Shown here: one piece after another, positions 41,718 through 52,203 of the stretch
How the letters are laid out: each line of letters opens with the position of its first letter
Position numbering within the stretch: position 1 is the first letter of the stretch
DNA from: Clostridium sp. Cult1
GTDB lineage: Bacteria > Bacillota > Clostridia > Tissierellales > Tepidimicrobiaceae
Reading direction: 5' to 3'
Length of the DNA stretch: 64,000 nt
Assembly: GCF_021655095.1 (NCBI RefSeq)
Contig: NZ_PPXW01000001.1
Location: 1,588,406 to 1,652,405, forward strand
Notes under the pieces: generated by a model
Told to the model about the DNA's origin: nothing
Database searches by the model: none
Seen by the model: only the letters and a program-made list of their open reading frames with translations
Position numbers and translations under genes: made by a program

Positions 41718-42137
41718 ATGTCCAAAACCTCCATCTCCTCGATCTGTAGAATCCAATGTTGAAACTTGAACAAACTCAGCCTTCTCATATTTTACAATCA
41801 CTAATTGGGCAATTCTATCACCTTTATTAATTGTATATGCTTCTTTGCCAAAATTGATTAAAACAACTCCTATTTCTCCTCTATAATCACTATCTATAGT
41901 TCCGATTCCATTAACTAATGATATCCCATGTTTCAAAGCTAGTCCGCTTCTTGCTCTTATTTGAGCTTCATAACCATTAGGTATAGATATATATAATCCT
42001 GTTGGAATTAATACTCTTTCCATAGGATTAATGGAAATTGGATTATCTATATTAGCATATAAATCCATGCCCGCAGATCCTTTAGTCTTATAGTTAGGAA
42101 GAGGAAAATCACTTTTATTTACTATTTCTATTTTCAT
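41706..42137 (-). CDS. dut: dUTP diphosphatase
   Basis: A 143-residue trimeric dUTPase, hydrolysing dUTP to dUMP and keeping uracil out of DNA. All five motifs are in order: GSAGMDLYA, ARSGLALKHGI, NGIGTIDSDYRGEI, GDRIAQLVIV and the C-terminal arm STDRGDGGFGHTGY. The length matches the monomer-fold family. It lies between the M16 peptidase and ymxH, a place where it is found in some clostridia but not in Bacillus subtilis. Confidence 0.95.
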   Translation of the reverse strand: MKIEIVNKSDFPLPNYKTKGSAGMDLYANIDNPISINPMERVLIPTGLYISIPNGYEAQIRARSGLALKHGISLVNGIGTIDSDYRGEIGVVLINFGKEAYTINKGDRIAQLVIVKYEKAEFVQVSTLDSTDRGDGGFGHTGY

Positions 42138-42146
42138 AATATCACC

Positions 42147-43421
42147 TCAACTAAAAAATATTTCTTTTAAATTATTGTCAAGTCTTTGTTGATTCGTAAT
42201 ATCCCCTACATAGGCTATATTATATTTGCTTTTATCAAAGATTTTATGGACTATTCTTTCAATATCTTCTATTTTTACATCATCGATTTTTTTCAACACT
42301 TCTTCTGGAGTTAGAGTTTTACCTAATAACAATGCAGATCTTCCCATATCTAACATTCTACTGAAAGTACTTTCCATCCCAAGTATATAATTACCTTTTA
42401 TCTGTTCTTTGGATTTTCTTAATTCATCTTTAGTTATTAAATCAACTTTCAAATTCTTTATATCTTCATTTATAAGCTTGGCCACATTGATGATTTGATC
42501 TACACTTAGGCCAGCATATATAGTAAACGCCCCTATATTTTGAAAGGATGTAGCATGGGAATAAATAGAATAAACTAACCCCTTTTCCTCTCTGATTCTT
42601 TGAAATAGCCTAGAACTCATACTTCCACCAAAAATATTATTCATAACTAATATAGGATATAGATCTTCAGAATCTCTTTTAACGCCTTCCATTCCTACAC
42701 AAAAATTTAATTGTTCAATATCTTTTTGCTTACTACTTAGTTTTTGTCTAAAATCTGGTATATCATTATATTTTAGACTACTATTAAAATAAGTTGAGCC
42801 ATTTTTAAAGTAATTATTTAAAACTTTTAAAGTTTCCTTAGAATCAAAATTACCTACTATTGAAATAACAATATTTTCAGGAATATAATTTTCATAAAAA
42901 TATTTCAAAATTGAATTTCTATTTAAATTGCTTATAGTATCAAATGATCCCAATATAGGCAGAGCTAATGGAGTATTTTCAAACATAAGTTCACTTAATA
43001 AATCATAAACTATGTCCTCTGGTGAATCTTGATACATTTTTATTTCTTCATAAATTACTCCTTTTTCCTTTTCAATAGATTCCACATCAAAAAGAGAGTT
43101 ATTAAACATATCAGATAAAAGCTCTATAGCTCTTGGTAAATGCTTATCTAATACTTTAATATAGAAACAAGTATATTCTGTACTTGTGAAAGCATTCATT
43201 TGCCCTCCAATATCGTCTATTGAACCAGCAATATCCATGGCTGTTCTATTTGTAGTACCTTTAAATAACATATGCTCAATAAAATGTGAAACTCCGTTTA
43301 TATACCTGTCCTCATTCGTAATACCAGCATTTACTAACACCCCAATAGAAACTGAATTAACATATGGAATTCTCTCCATAACCACCTGAATTCCATTATC
43401 CAACTTATCCTTAAAGTACAT
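42147..43421 (-). CDS. mlpA: M16 (insulinase-like) zinc peptidase
   Basis: A 424-residue peptidase. The inverted zinc motif HFIEH is at residues 46-50, with the third ligand Glu in the following helix (KEKGVIYEEIKMYQDSPED). The second half has the YxRG-like structural region (FQRIREEKGLVYSIYS). It corresponds to Bacillus MlpA/YmxG, whose gene lies after pnp and ylxY just as here. The ATG at 43421 follows AGGAGG with a comfortable gap. Natural substrates of this group are not well known. Confidence 0.88.
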   Translation of the reverse strand: MYFKDKLDNGIQVVMERIPYVNSVSIGVLVNAGITNEDRYINGVSHFIEHMLFKGTTNRTAMDIAGSIDDIGGQMNAFTSTEYTCFYIKVLDKHLPRAIELLSDMFNNSLFDVESIEKEKGVIYEEIKMYQDSPEDIVYDLLSELMFENTPLALPILGSFDTISNLNRNSILKYFYENYIPENIVISIVGNFDSKETLKVLNNYFKNGSTYFNSSLKYNDIPDFRQKLSSKQKDIEQLNFCVGMEGVKRDSEDLYPILVMNNIFGGSMSSRLFQRIREEKGLVYSIYSHATSFQNIGAFTIYAGLSVDQIINVAKLINEDIKNLKVDLITKDELRKSKEQIKGNYILGMESTFSRMLDMGRSALLLGKTLTPEEVLKKIDDVKIEDIERIVHKIFDKSKYNIAYVGDITNQQRLDNNLKEIFFS

Positions 43422-43450
43422 TTTTGTCCTCCTAATTACGTAAATAATTA

Positions 43451-44158
43451 TTATTCAATTACATCACTTATTGTACCAATCTTGTAACCTTTTTTATATA
43501 GAAAAGATATAATTTCAGGTAATGATTTCACCGTTTCTTTAGTTGGATGCATCAATACAATAGCTGAATTATCAATTTTACTAATTACTCGATTTATTAT
43601 TTTATCTTTAGTACTATCTTCTCTCCAATCTATAGTATCAATTGTCCACATAATGACATCATAGTTTAAATCCTTTGCTGCTTTTAAAGTATTATCATTG
43701 TATGCTCCAGATGGAGGAGCAAAATATTCAGGTTCAATACCTAAAATATCATATATAATATTATGGGCTTTTAATATTTCTTCTCTATTTCCTTCATAAC
43801 TAAGTTTATCATAATCTATATGTCTATATCCATGATTACCAATTTGATGCCCAGCCTCATACATAGTTTTTAGCAATTCCGGGTTCTTTTTAGCCCAAGT
43901 TCCAGTAACAAAAAAAGTTATATTAATATCGTTTACGGAGAAAATTTCTAACATAGGTTGAATATATTCATTACCCCAATCTACATTACATGCAAAAGAT
44001 ATAACCTTATCATCTACATTTCCTTTATAATATATATCCATTTTAAATGTTTCATCTACTCTATTATAAAAGGAAAAATAGATCCCTACAACTATTATTA
44101 TCAAAATAATGAGTAATAATATAGATGCAACCTTCTTATTAACAATTAATATTCTCAT
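43451..44158 (-). CDS. ylxY: YlxY-type polysaccharide deacetylase-like protein
   Basis: A 235-residue NodB-fold protein with an N-terminal membrane anchor (about 10-30) and an exported catalytic domain. ITFFVTGTWAKKNPELLKTM and GHQIGNHGYRH supply the metal-binding histidines. The usual DDG motif is replaced by ACNVDWG (Asp kept), which is typical of YlxY rather than of active PdaA/PdaB, so activity may be weak or altered. Synteny (pnp-ylxY-mlpA) is as in Bacillus. Its start is the ATG at 44158, behind AGGGG. A role in spore or vegetative wall modification is inferred. Confidence 0.85.
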   Translation of the reverse strand: MRILIVNKKVASILLLIILIIIVVGIYFSFYNRVDETFKMDIYYKGNVDDKVISFACNVDWGNEYIQPMLEIFSVNDINITFFVTGTWAKKNPELLKTMYEAGHQIGNHGYRHIDYDKLSYEGNREEILKAHNIIYDILGIEPEYFAPPSGAYNDNTLKAAKDLNYDVIMWTIDTIDWREDSTKDKIINRVISKIDNSAIVLMHPTKETVKSLPEIISFLYKKGYKIGTISDVIE

Positions 44159-44224
44159 ATCTACCCCTCCAAAGATCTTTCTACCATTATTTATATTCAG
44201 AAGGATAGAAAATTATATTCAAAT

Positions 44225-44265
44225 ATTTATAAAAATTAAAAACATGAACCTAAATTGGGTTCATG
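44225..44265 (-). terminator. Terminator after pnp
   Basis: An 8-bp stem, CATGAACC (44243-44250) with GGTTCATG (44258-44265); the minus-strand tail is TTTTTAATTTTTATA. Confidence 0.75.
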
Positions 44266-44286
44266 CATTTAGTACTAAATTTATTT

Positions 44287-46377
44287 TTATTCCTTTTCTA
44301 CTTTTGGCAATGCTGCTTTCCTCGATAAATTTATTCTTCCTTGATTATCTATATCTATTACCTTAACTAACACCTGATCACCGCTGGCCAATACATCTTC
44401 AACTTTATTAATCCTTTCATTAGCAATGTTTGATATATGAAGCAAGCCTTCTTTCCCATTGATAATTTCTACAAAAGCTCCAAAAGGAACAATTTTAACC
44501 ACTTTACCCATATAAATATCTCCAACTTCTACATCTTTAACTACTTGATTAATTAACTCCATTGCTTTTTCTCCATTTTCCATATTCTCAGAAGCTATGG
44601 ATACTTTTCCATCATCATCAATATCAATTTTAACACCAGTTTCATCTATTATCTTATTAATCATTTTACCACCTGGTCCTATAATATCCCTAATTTTATC
44701 TGGATGGACCTGCATTGTAATTATCCTTGGTGCATAAGGAGATAATTCTTCTCTTGGTTCAGAAATCGCCTGTTTCATTTTTTCCAATATATACAGTCTT
44801 CCCTCTCTGGCTTTTCTTAAAGCTTCACTTAATATAGCCCTATCTATACCAGATATTTTGATATCCATTTGAATAGCAGTTACTCCTTTTTCTGTTCCTG
44901 CAACTTTAAAATCCATATCTCCTAAATGGTCTTCTAAACCCTGAATATCCGATAATATAGCAACCTTACTGTCTGATTTTATCAATCCCATTGCAATTCC
45001 CGCTACAGGTGCCTTTATTGGTACTCCTGCATCCAATAAAGCTAAAGTGCTACCACATACACTAGCTTGAGAACTAGAACCATTTGAACTTAATACTTCT
45101 GATACTAGTCTTATTGTATAAGGGAAATCTTCGACAGCTGGAATAACAGGCTCTAAAGCCCTTTCAGCTAACGCGCCGTGCCCAATTTCACGTCTTCCTG
45201 GCCCTCTTAAAACTCTAGTATCACCAACAGAATATGGCGGAAAATTATAATGATGCATATATCTCTTTGATTCTTCTTCGCTTATTCCATCTATTATTTG
45301 CACATCACTAGCAGCTCCCAAAGTTGCAACAGTCAATACTTGAGTTTGGCCTCTTTTAAACAATCCAGAGCCATGAGCTCTAGGTAACAATCCTACATCA
45401 GTAGTTATAGGTCGAATTTCGTCTTCCTTTCTATTATCAGGTCTAATTCCTTCTTCTAGAATAAGTCTTCTAACTTCTTCTTTTAATATTTCCTCCATTG
45501 TTTCAACGATATCCTTTTCATTATCAGGATACTTTTCCACAAATTTCTCTAGCGTTTCTTCCATCACTTTATCAATTGCTTCTTCTCTGTCTTGTTTTTC
45601 AAAGGTTTGTATTGCGGTAACAAGCTTTTCTGTTGTATATTCTCTAACTTCTTTTTCAATTTGACTATCTGGCTTAAAGACTATAAAATCTTGCTTTTCC
45701 TTACCTACTTCCTTTTTAATTTCTTCAATAAAGCCACATAATTTTTTTATTTCTTCATGTGCAAATAATATAGCCTCTAACATAGTTTCTTCAGGTATCT
45801 CATTAGCTCCTGCCTCTACCATCATAATTGCATCCTTGGTTCCTGAAACTACTAAATGAATACTTGATTTATCCCTTTCTTCAGCCGTAGGATTTATAAC
45901 AAATCTTCCATCAACTAATCCGACTAAAACAGAGGCTGTTGGCCCATTAAAAGGTATGTCTGATATAGTTAAAGCTATAGAAGAGCCAATCATCCCAACT
46001 ATATCTGGTGTACAATCTTGATCAACAGATAGTACAGTAGCAATAACTTGTACATCGTTTCTGTATCCATCTGGAAAAAGAGGTCTAATTGGTCTGTCGA
46101 TTAACCTAGATGTTAGTATTGCTTTATCGCTAGGTTTACCCTCCCTCTTAATAAAACCTCCTGGAATTTTACCTACTGAATACAACCTTTCCTCAAAATC
46201 AACGCTTAATGGGAAAAAATCTATCCCTTCCCTCGGTTCTTTAGAAGCTGTAGCTGTGACTAGTACAACTGTATCTCCATATTGGAGTAAACATGCACCA
46301 TTGGCTTGTTCAGCTACTTTTCCAATCGTAATAGAAAGATTTCTCCCAGCTAAATTATACTGAAACTGCCTTTCCAT
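44287..46377 (-). CDS. pnp: Polynucleotide phosphorylase
   Basis: A 696-residue exoribonuclease that degrades RNA by phosphorolysis and can add tails. Two RNase PH domains (about 1-230 and 310-550) flank an all-alpha linker. The second holds [36 protein letters not shown] with catalytic aspartates. KH (about 555-610, [14 protein letters not shown]) and S1 (about 622-690, [15 protein letters not shown]) follow. It follows rpsO after 162 bases, as in most bacteria. It probably works with rny, which is encoded 15 kb to the left. Confidence 0.97.
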   Translation of the reverse strand: MERQFQYNLAGRNLSITIGKVAEQANGACLLQYGDTVVLVTATASKEPREGIDFFPLSVDFEERLYSVGKIPGGFIKREGKPSDKAILTSRLIDRPIRPLFPDGYRNDVQVIATVLSVDQDCTPDIVGMIGSSIALTISDIPFNGPTASVLVGLVDGRFVINPTAEERDKSSIHLVVSGTKDAIMMVEAGANEIPEETMLEAILFAHEEIKKLCGFIEEIKKEVGKEKQDFIVFKPDSQIEKEVREYTTEKLVTAIQTFEKQDREEAIDKVMEETLEKFVEKYPDNEKDIVETMEEILKEEVRRLILEEGIRPDNRKEDEIRPITTDVGLLPRAHGSGLFKRGQTQVLTVATLGAASDVQIIDGISEEESKRYMHHYNFPPYSVGDTRVLRGPGRREIGHGALAERALEPVIPAVEDFPYTIRLVSEVLSSNGSSSQASVCGSTLALLDAGVPIKAPVAGIAMGLIKSDSKVAILSDIQGLEDHLGDMDFKVAGTEKGVTAIQMDIKISGIDRAILSEALRKAREGRLYILEKMKQAISEPREELSPYAPRIITMQVHPDKIRDIIGPGGKMINKIIDETGVKIDIDDDGKVSIASENMENGEKAMELINQVVKDVEVGDIYMGKVVKIVPFGAFVEIINGKEGLLHISNIANERINKVEDVLASGDQVLVKVIDIDNQGRINLSRKAALPKVEKE

Positions 46378-46514
46378 GCTCTACCTCCTTTTGATAATTT
46401 AAACATATTATTATTATAACCTTTTATTTATTAAAAACACTAATAGTTTAGGTTAATAAATAAAATTAGTTTTCAATAAACACTATATAAGTTTAAAGTA
46501 AAAAATAAATCAAT

Positions 46515-46537
46515 AGAGCGGGATAGATCCCCGCTCT
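46515..46537 (-). terminator. Hairpin between rpsO and pnp
   Basis: An 8-bp G+C-rich stem, AGAGCGGG (46515-46522) with CCCGCTCT (46530-46537). The minus-strand tail is T-rich only after a few bases. It could end rpsO transcription or be a processing site ahead of pnp. Confidence 0.55.
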
Positions 46538-46539
46538 TA

Positions 46540-46809
46540 TTATCCTCTAATTCCTAATTTTTCAATTAATGCACGATATCTCTCAATATCTTTTTTCTCT
46601 AAATATCTTAATAGACCTCTTCTTTGACCTATCATTTTGAATAAACCTCTTCTTGAATGGTGATCTTTTTTATGGGCTTTAAGATGCTCTGTTAAAGAAT
46701 TGATTCTGTGACTTAAGATTGCAATTTGAACTTCTGGTGAACCCGTATCACCTTCATGTAATTTGTATTCTTCGATAATTTGAGCTTTTTGTTCTTTAGT
46801 CATTGTCAT
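46540..46809 (-). CDS. rpsO: 30S ribosomal protein S15
   Basis: An 89-residue primary 16S rRNA-binding protein of the small-subunit platform. The four-helix S15 sequence is full length: [58 protein letters not shown] 46809 lies 7 bases after GGAGG. Its leader contains a stacked hairpin (46837-46884) that is a good candidate for S15 autoregulation. Order ribF-rpsO-pnp is conserved. Confidence 0.97.
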   Translation of the reverse strand: MTMTKEQKAQIIEEYKLHEGDTGSPEVQIAILSHRINSLTEHLKAHKKDHHSRRGLFKMIGQRRGLLRYLEKKDIERYRALIEKLGIRG

Positions 46810-46836
46810 TTTTATACCTCCTCTAAATTTAGTTTC

Positions 46837-46884
46837 ACCAAAAGCTAAGTAAATCGCCGAGGTACGATAAACTTAGCAAGTGGT
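46837..46884 (-). promoter_or_regulatory. Structured rpsO leader
   Basis: Three stacked helices separated by symmetric loops: ACCA/TGGT (46837-46840 with 46881-46884), GCTAAGT/ACTTAGC (46844-46850 with 46871-46877), ATCG/CGAT (46853-46856 with 46865-46868), apical loop of 8 bases. It lies 28 bases upstream of the start. Confidence 0.6.
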
Positions 46885-46902
46885 AATTTATACATCAAGT
46901 TA

Positions 46903-46931
46903 ATATTATCATATATCTTTCCAATTGTAAA
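46903..46931 (-). promoter_or_regulatory. rpsO promoter
   Basis: Minus strand TTTACA (46931-46926), 17-base spacer, TAATAT (46908-46903); GATAAT at 46910-46905 is an alternative -10. Confidence 0.5.
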
Positions 46932-46933
46932 TA

Positions 46934-47857
46934 TTATTGATGCTTTTTAACATATTCTACATCTTTTTCAATCTGTTTAATTAGCTCTGTAGTAGTATTA
47001 AATTTAATATCATCTCTGATGAATTCAACAAACTTTACTTCTATAAATTTATTGTAGAGATCACCGCTAAAATCTAAAATATAATTCTCTATCTTTAGTT
47101 CGTTCTCATTAAAAGTTGGGTTGTAACCTATATTGGTTAAGCTGGTATACTCTTTGGTATCTAAAAGAGTAATAGTCTTATATACTCCTATCTTAGGAAT
47201 AATGTAATTGTTATCCAATTTTAGATTTGCAGTAGGATAACCCATTTTACTTCCTCTACTTTTCCCTTTAATAACCTTTCCAATAATAAAATAATCACGC
47301 CCAAGAAGATTGTTTGCTTTTTTAATATATCCTGATTTAATAAGATTACGTATTCTAGTACTGCTAACTACTTCGTTATTTACATAGATTGGTTTAATAA
47401 TATTGACTTGAAATCCTTCCTTTTCTCCTAAGAATAACAAATACTCACTATCTCCTGCTGCTTTATGTCCAAATCTATAATCAAATCCAACAGTTACTAG
47501 TTTTGCCTTTAATCTATTAATTAAGATGTCTTTTACAAATTCTTCTGGTGATAATTTCATAATACTTTTGTCAAAATTTATAGTATATATTACTTCAATG
47601 CCTAATTCAGCTAGTATATTTAATTTTTGATCATAAGGAGTAATAATTTCTAGTTTTGAACTTTCTTTATTTCCTAATAGGGTTTTTGTATGATTTTTAA
47701 ATAATAAAACTGAAGGTTTTAAATTTTTATCTTTTGCCTTTTTTATATTATCCTTTATTAAATATTGATGACCAACATGGATTCCATCAAAATTCCCTAA
47801 AGCTATGCCGGTTTCATATATATTCTCTTCAAAATTATTTAAATCTATTATTTCCAT
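46934..47857 (-). CDS. ribF: Bifunctional riboflavin kinase/FAD synthetase
   Basis: A 307-residue enzyme making FMN and then FAD. The N-terminal nucleotidyltransferase (about 1-155) has ALGNFDGIHVGHQ and the ISSTRIR-like VVSSTRIRNLI. The C-terminal kinase (about 175-300) has GKSRGSKMGYPTANL. ATG 47857 with AAGGTGG upstream is the start; a longer in-frame TTG lies inside the truB stop. It overlaps nothing but is only 10 bases from truB, so it is co-transcribed. FAD or FMN made here serves the flavoprotein at 2102-3319, among others. Confidence 0.93.
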   Translation of the reverse strand: MEIIDLNNFEENIYETGIALGNFDGIHVGHQYLIKDNIKKAKDKNLKPSVLLFKNHTKTLLGNKESSKLEIITPYDQKLNILAELGIEVIYTINFDKSIMKLSPEEFVKDILINRLKAKLVTVGFDYRFGHKAAGDSEYLLFLGEKEGFQVNIIKPIYVNNEVVSSTRIRNLIKSGYIKKANNLLGRDYFIIGKVIKGKSRGSKMGYPTANLKLDNNYIIPKIGVYKTITLLDTKEYTSLTNIGYNPTFNENELKIENYILDFSGDLYNKFIEVKFVEFIRDDIKFNTTTELIKQIEKDVEYVKKHQ

Positions 47858-47867
47858 ATTTACCACC

Positions 47868-48761
47868 TTACACAAAAACTTTATCCATTTTTAAACTGGG
47901 TATATTATTTCTAAATATAATTCTTCCCACTCCTATAAAAGTATTTTTACAATATACTCTGGCAGGTTTATCTGTTTGAGAAAGACTAAATATATCATTT
48001 GCAAAAGGTATAATATTTCCATTAATTAACCCATTATAGAATCTATCCTCAACAACTAAAGAGTCCATATGACCTATACTTTTATCTATAGGACAGATTA
48101 TAGACTTTAGTTTATCATTATCTAAACTTTTTATATAATCAAAACTATAGCTATCCTCTAAATTAAAATTACCTACGCCAATTCGAATTAAGTAAGACAT
48201 ATATCCAAATGTTCCTAAAATTTTTCCTATATCATGGCATAATGTCCTTACATATGTTCCCCTAGAGCATTTAACGTAAAAAATAACTTTTTTATTATCA
48301 ATTATATTATATATTCTCAAATCATATATGTTTACTTTTCTAGAAGGACGTTCTATCGTCTTACCTTCTCTGGCTAACTCATATAATTTTTTCCCATTCT
48401 TTTTCAGTGCCGAATACATAGGGGGAATCTGATCAATTTCTCCTATAAAGCTTTCAAAAGCATTGTATATATCTAATTTACTAACCTTTTTTGATGAACA
48501 ATTAGTAACATTACCATCTATATCCTGAGTATCTGTAGCCATGCCTAGAGTTAATTCAGCTATATACTCTTTATCTACATTTAATAAATATTCACTAATT
48601 CGTGTTCCTTTTCCTATACATAAGGGAAGAACCCCAGTTGCATTTGGGTCTAAGGTTCCAGTATGTCCAATCTTTTTCATACCTAATATTTTCCTCATCT
48701 TAGATACTGCATCATGGGAGGTAAAGCCCCTAGGTTTAAATAAGTTTATTATTCCATCCAT
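47868..48761 (-). CDS. truB: tRNA pseudouridine55 synthase
   Basis: A 297-residue enzyme that makes pseudouridine at position 55 of the T-loop. The N-terminal domain has INLFKPRGFTSHDAV and KIGHTGTLDPNATGVLPL with the catalytic Asp (GTLDP). IPPMYSALKKNGKKLYELAREG and VKCSRGTYVRTLCHDIG follow. ATG 48761 has AGGTGA 5 bases upstream. It overlaps nothing significant and shares the nrnA-truB-ribF run of the conserved infB cluster. Confidence 0.95.
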   Translation of the reverse strand: MDGIINLFKPRGFTSHDAVSKMRKILGMKKIGHTGTLDPNATGVLPLCIGKGTRISEYLLNVDKEYIAELTLGMATDTQDIDGNVTNCSSKKVSKLDIYNAFESFIGEIDQIPPMYSALKKNGKKLYELAREGKTIERPSRKVNIYDLRIYNIIDNKKVIFYVKCSRGTYVRTLCHDIGKILGTFGYMSYLIRIGVGNFNLEDSYSFDYIKSLDNDKLKSIICPIDKSIGHMDSLVVEDRFYNGLINGNIIPFANDIFSLSQTDKPARVYCKNTFIGVGRIIFRNNIPSLKMDKVFV

Positions 48762-48766
48762 ATAAA

Positions 48767-49741
48767 TCACCTAAAGTTCTTTAGAATTTCTTCTAAAATA
48801 ATATCCTTTGCTACATTAACATTTTCAAAAATAGTACATCCAGCTGCTCTAACATGTCCTCCACCATTAAATTTATTACATATTTTAGCTACATCAATTT
48901 GTTTCTTACTTCTTAAACTTATTTTTACTTCCTTTTCATCAACTTCTTTTAGTAGACAAGCAACTTCTACAGAATCAATACCTCTTACGAAAGATATTAG
49001 ACCTTCTGTATCCTCCATTTTAGCGTGATTAGCTTTTAACATATCCTGAGTTGCGACTATAATCCCAACTTTTCCTTCTAAGTATGTTTCCAGGCTATTC
49101 ATAGAATCTATAAATAGTTTTGTTCTAGCCATGCTCCTACTCTGATATAAATTAATATTAATATTATCTGCATCAATTCCAGTTTTCAATAATTCTGCAA
49201 TAATTAAATGAGTTTTATAACTTGTATTGCTATACATAAAGCTTCCAGTATCTGTACTAATAGCAGTATATAAACAAGTTGCAATATCTTTGTCTATATC
49301 TACTCCCATTTTATTAATAAACTCATATATTATTTCTCCTGTTGCAGCAGATGAAGGAGATACTATATTTATATCTCCAAAATTATCATTTGTGATATGA
49401 TGATCAATATTAATAACCTTATTAGCTTTTAAGGCAAATTCCTTACCTGGGCCTAATCTATGCAAATCGCTAGAATCCAAAGACACTAATAAGTCTATTG
49501 ATTCATCTACAGAATAATCTTTAATCTTATCTATTCCAGGTAAAAACTGGTAGTCAGAAGGTATATCATCTACTTTGAGCACTTTTACATTAGTTTTAAG
49601 CTTTTCAATAGCCCTGGCTAAGGCTAATGTAGAACCAATATTATCTCCATCTGGCTGCACATGAGAAACCAAATAAATATTATTTGACTTCTTAATCAGT
49701 TCAATTGCATCTAACATTAAAACCTCTATTGAATTATTCAT
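48767..49741 (-). CDS. nrnA: Bifunctional oligoribonuclease/PAP phosphatase NrnA
   Basis: A 324-residue DHH/DHHA1 phosphoesterase that degrades nano-RNA and removes the 3' phosphate of pAp. Visible metal motifs: VSHVQPDGDNIGS, SLDSSDLHR, the DHH in VINIDHHITND, then the DHHA1 RNA-binding GGGHVRAAG. I use ATG 49741, with AAAGGAGAT upstream; it overlaps the rbfA stop by 8 bases. Together with rny and pnp it completes the RNA decay set in this window. Confidence 0.92.
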   Translation of the reverse strand: MNNSIEVLMLDAIELIKKSNNIYLVSHVQPDGDNIGSTLALARAIEKLKTNVKVLKVDDIPSDYQFLPGIDKIKDYSVDESIDLLVSLDSSDLHRLGPGKEFALKANKVINIDHHITNDNFGDINIVSPSSAATGEIIYEFINKMGVDIDKDIATCLYTAISTDTGSFMYSNTSYKTHLIIAELLKTGIDADNININLYQSRSMARTKLFIDSMNSLETYLEGKVGIIVATQDMLKANHAKMEDTEGLISFVRGIDSVEVACLLKEVDEKEVKISLRSKKQIDVAKICNKFNGGGHVRAAGCTIFENVNVAKDIILEEILKNFR

Positions 49742-50111
49742 CCCTATCTCCTTTTTTATCCCCATCTTCTCTATTAACTTTTTCAATAAGTTTAGAAATA
49801 TAAAGGCTGTGTTCTATTGATTCATCAAGATGAAAAACAGGTTCTGGTGCATGCCTTAAATCAATCCTATTTCCAATTTCTTTTCTAATGAACCCCTTGG
49901 CACTTTTTAACCCTTTCAAAGTGTCCTCTTTTACTTCTTTGTCTCCTAATACACTAACATATATGTTTGCATAGCTTAAATCATTAGTTACCTGTACCTT
50001 TGTAACACTAGTCATTAGATTTACTCTTGGATCTTTGATCTCCCTTGTTATTAATTCTGAAACTACCTTCCTAATTTCCTCAGAAATTCTATTTATCCTC
50101 TTGTTATTCAT
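49734..50111 (-). CDS. rbfA: Ribosome-binding factor A
   Basis: A 125-residue KH-like protein for late 30S maturation and cold adaptation. Motifs: RINRISEEIRKVVSELITREIKDPRV, VTNDLSYANIYVSVLG, KSAKGFIRKEIGNRIDLRHAPEPVFHLDES. It follows infB by 13 bases and overlaps nrnA by 8, so translation is coupled. The C-terminal 20 residues are a charged extension. Confidence 0.95.
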   Translation of the reverse strand: MNNKRINRISEEIRKVVSELITREIKDPRVNLMTSVTKVQVTNDLSYANIYVSVLGDKEVKEDTLKGLKSAKGFIRKEIGNRIDLRHAPEPVFHLDESIEHSLYISKLIEKVNREDGDKKGDRDE

Positions 50112-50124
50112 AAGGTTACACCCC

Positions 50125-52161
50125 TTATCTTTCCACTTCTTTCATAATATATGATTCTAAAATATCTCCTTCTTTTATATCATTATAATTTTCTAAACCT
50201 AGTCCACCTTCATATCCTGTAGTTATTTCTCTCACATCATCTTTAAATCTTTTTAAAGATGATACCTTTCCTTCGAAGACAACAACATCATCTCTTAATA
50301 ATCTAATAGTACTATTTCTAGTAACTTTTCCTTGCTGTACATAGATTCCTGCAACTACACCTACATTAGGTACTCTGAAAATGGCCCTAACCTGAGCTCT
50401 ACCAATAACTTCCTCTACATACTTAGGCTCCAACATCCCCTTAATAGCAGATTTAATATCTTCTATTGCATCATAAATAACTCTATAAGTTCTTACATCT
50501 ACCTTCTCATGTTTTGCTATATCCAATGCATTTAAAGTAGGTCTAACATTAAAACCAATGATTATAGCGTTTGATGCAGAAGCTAACATTACATCGCTTT
50601 CAGTGATACCTCCAACACCACCATGAATGACATTTACTTTAACCTCATCATTTTCTAATTTTTCCAAAGATTGTCTAATCGCATCAATAGTTCCTCTTAC
50701 GTCGGTTTTTATGATTATATTAAGATCTTTAATCTCACCTAATTGGATTTTTTCAAACAAATCGTCTAGAGATATCTTCTGTGAAGATTTTAATTGTTCT
50801 TCTCTGACTAGTTCTTTGTTTTTATCAGCAAAAGCTCTTGCTGTCTTTTCATCTTCAACAGCATATAATAAATCACCTGATAGTGGCACTTCAGACAAAC
50901 CTAAAATAGCTACTGGTATTGAAGGGCCAGCTTTCTTCACTTTTTTGCCTTTATCATCAAACATAGCTCTTACTCTTCCACTTGCACTTCCTGAAACAAT
51001 CATATCTCCTACCTTTAAGGTACCTTTTTGTACTAACACAGTAGCAATAGGGCCTTTGCCTTTGTCAAGCTGAGCTTCAATAACAGTACCTACAGCTTTC
51101 CTATTAGGATTAGCTTTTAATTCCTGCATTTCTGCAACTAAAAGGATCATTTCTAGTAACTCATCTATACCCTCTTTTCTTAAAGCCGAAACGGGTACAC
51201 TAATAGTATCCCCACCCCATTCTTCTGGTACTAATCCATGTTCAACTAATTCTTGTCTAATTCTATCAATATTTGCATCTGGTTTATCAACCTTATTTAT
51301 AGCTACAATTATAGGTACATTTGCTGCTTTTGCATGGTTGATAGCCTCTATAGTTTGAGGCATTACTCCATCATCTGCAGCAACAACTAATATAGCTAAG
51401 TCTGTGACTTGAGTACCTCTAGCCCTCATAGAAGTAAAAGCCTCATGACCAGGAGTATCTAGAAAAACAACTTTTTTACCTTCTACATTTACTATGGAAG
51501 CACCTATATGTTGGGTAATTCCTCCAGCTTCTTGTGTAGTTACAGAAGTTTTTCTAATAGCATCTAGAAGAGAAGTTTTCCCATGATCAACATGGCCCAT
51601 TACTGTAACAACAGGTGGCCTTGGCTTTAAATCTTTAGGATCGTCTTCAAAATCTAGATCAAATTCCTTCTCTATATCTTCCCCATCTTCCATTTCTTCC
51701 TTAACAATCTTAAAATTAAATTCATCCCCAATAATGCTAGCAGTATCAAAATCGATAGATTGATTTTGATTAGCCATAACACCTAAACCGATTAATTTAG
51801 TTATTACTTGAGTTGAGCTTACACCCATCATATCTGCTAAATCTTTAACTATAATATTATCTCCTATTTCAATAATATTATTATCTTTCTCATTATCAGA
51901 CTTGGAAGTTGTCTCTTCACTCTTTTGTTTATTATCATTTTTTTGTGTTTTATTCATCTTATTTCCTTTATCAATATTTTTCTTTTCTTTTGAAACTTCT
52001 TTATCTTCTTCAAAAAGTTCTTTTATCATTTCTGCCTCTTCGCTTTCTAATGAGCTCATATGACTGCTAACATTTAAATCTAATTCTTTCATTTTTTCAA
52101 TTAAGTCCTTACTTGACATCCCAAGTTCTTTAGCAAGTTCATATACTCTTATTTTTATCAA
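50125..52161 (-). CDS. infB: Translation initiation factor IF-2
   Basis: A 678-residue GTPase that places fMet-tRNA on the 30S subunit. Two IF2_N domains flank a Lys/Glu/Asn-rich linker in the first 165 residues. The GTPase has G1 GHVDHGKT (about 187-194), G3 DTPGHEAF and G4 NKVDKPD. Domains II, III and the C-terminal fMet-tRNA-binding domain are complete. The TTG at 52161 is the start because GGGGGTG stands just upstream; the ATG at 52200 would add 13 unrelated residues. It is short among IF2 proteins because the linker is small. Confidence 0.96.
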   Translation of the reverse strand: MIKIRVYELAKELGMSSKDLIEKMKELDLNVSSHMSSLESEEAEMIKELFEEDKEVSKEKKNIDKGNKMNKTQKNDNKQKSEETTSKSDNEKDNNIIEIGDNIIVKDLADMMGVSSTQVITKLIGLGVMANQNQSIDFDTASIIGDEFNFKIVKEEMEDGEDIEKEFDLDFEDDPKDLKPRPPVVTVMGHVDHGKTSLLDAIRKTSVTTQEAGGITQHIGASIVNVEGKKVVFLDTPGHEAFTSMRARGTQVTDLAILVVAADDGVMPQTIEAINHAKAANVPIIVAINKVDKPDANIDRIRQELVEHGLVPEEWGGDTISVPVSALRKEGIDELLEMILLVAEMQELKANPNRKAVGTVIEAQLDKGKGPIATVLVQKGTLKVGDMIVSGSASGRVRAMFDDKGKKVKKAGPSIPVAILGLSEVPLSGDLLYAVEDEKTARAFADKNKELVREEQLKSSQKISLDDLFEKIQLGEIKDLNIIIKTDVRGTIDAIRQSLEKLENDEVKVNVIHGGVGGITESDVMLASASNAIIIGFNVRPTLNALDIAKHEKVDVRTYRVIYDAIEDIKSAIKGMLEPKYVEEVIGRAQVRAIFRVPNVGVVAGIYVQQGKVTRNSTIRLLRDDVVVFEGKVSSLKRFKDDVREITTGYEGGLGLENYNDIKEGDILESYIMKEVER

Positions 52162-52203
52162 ACTATACACCCCCAGTATTTTTACAGGTGATAATTCCAT
52201 ATT

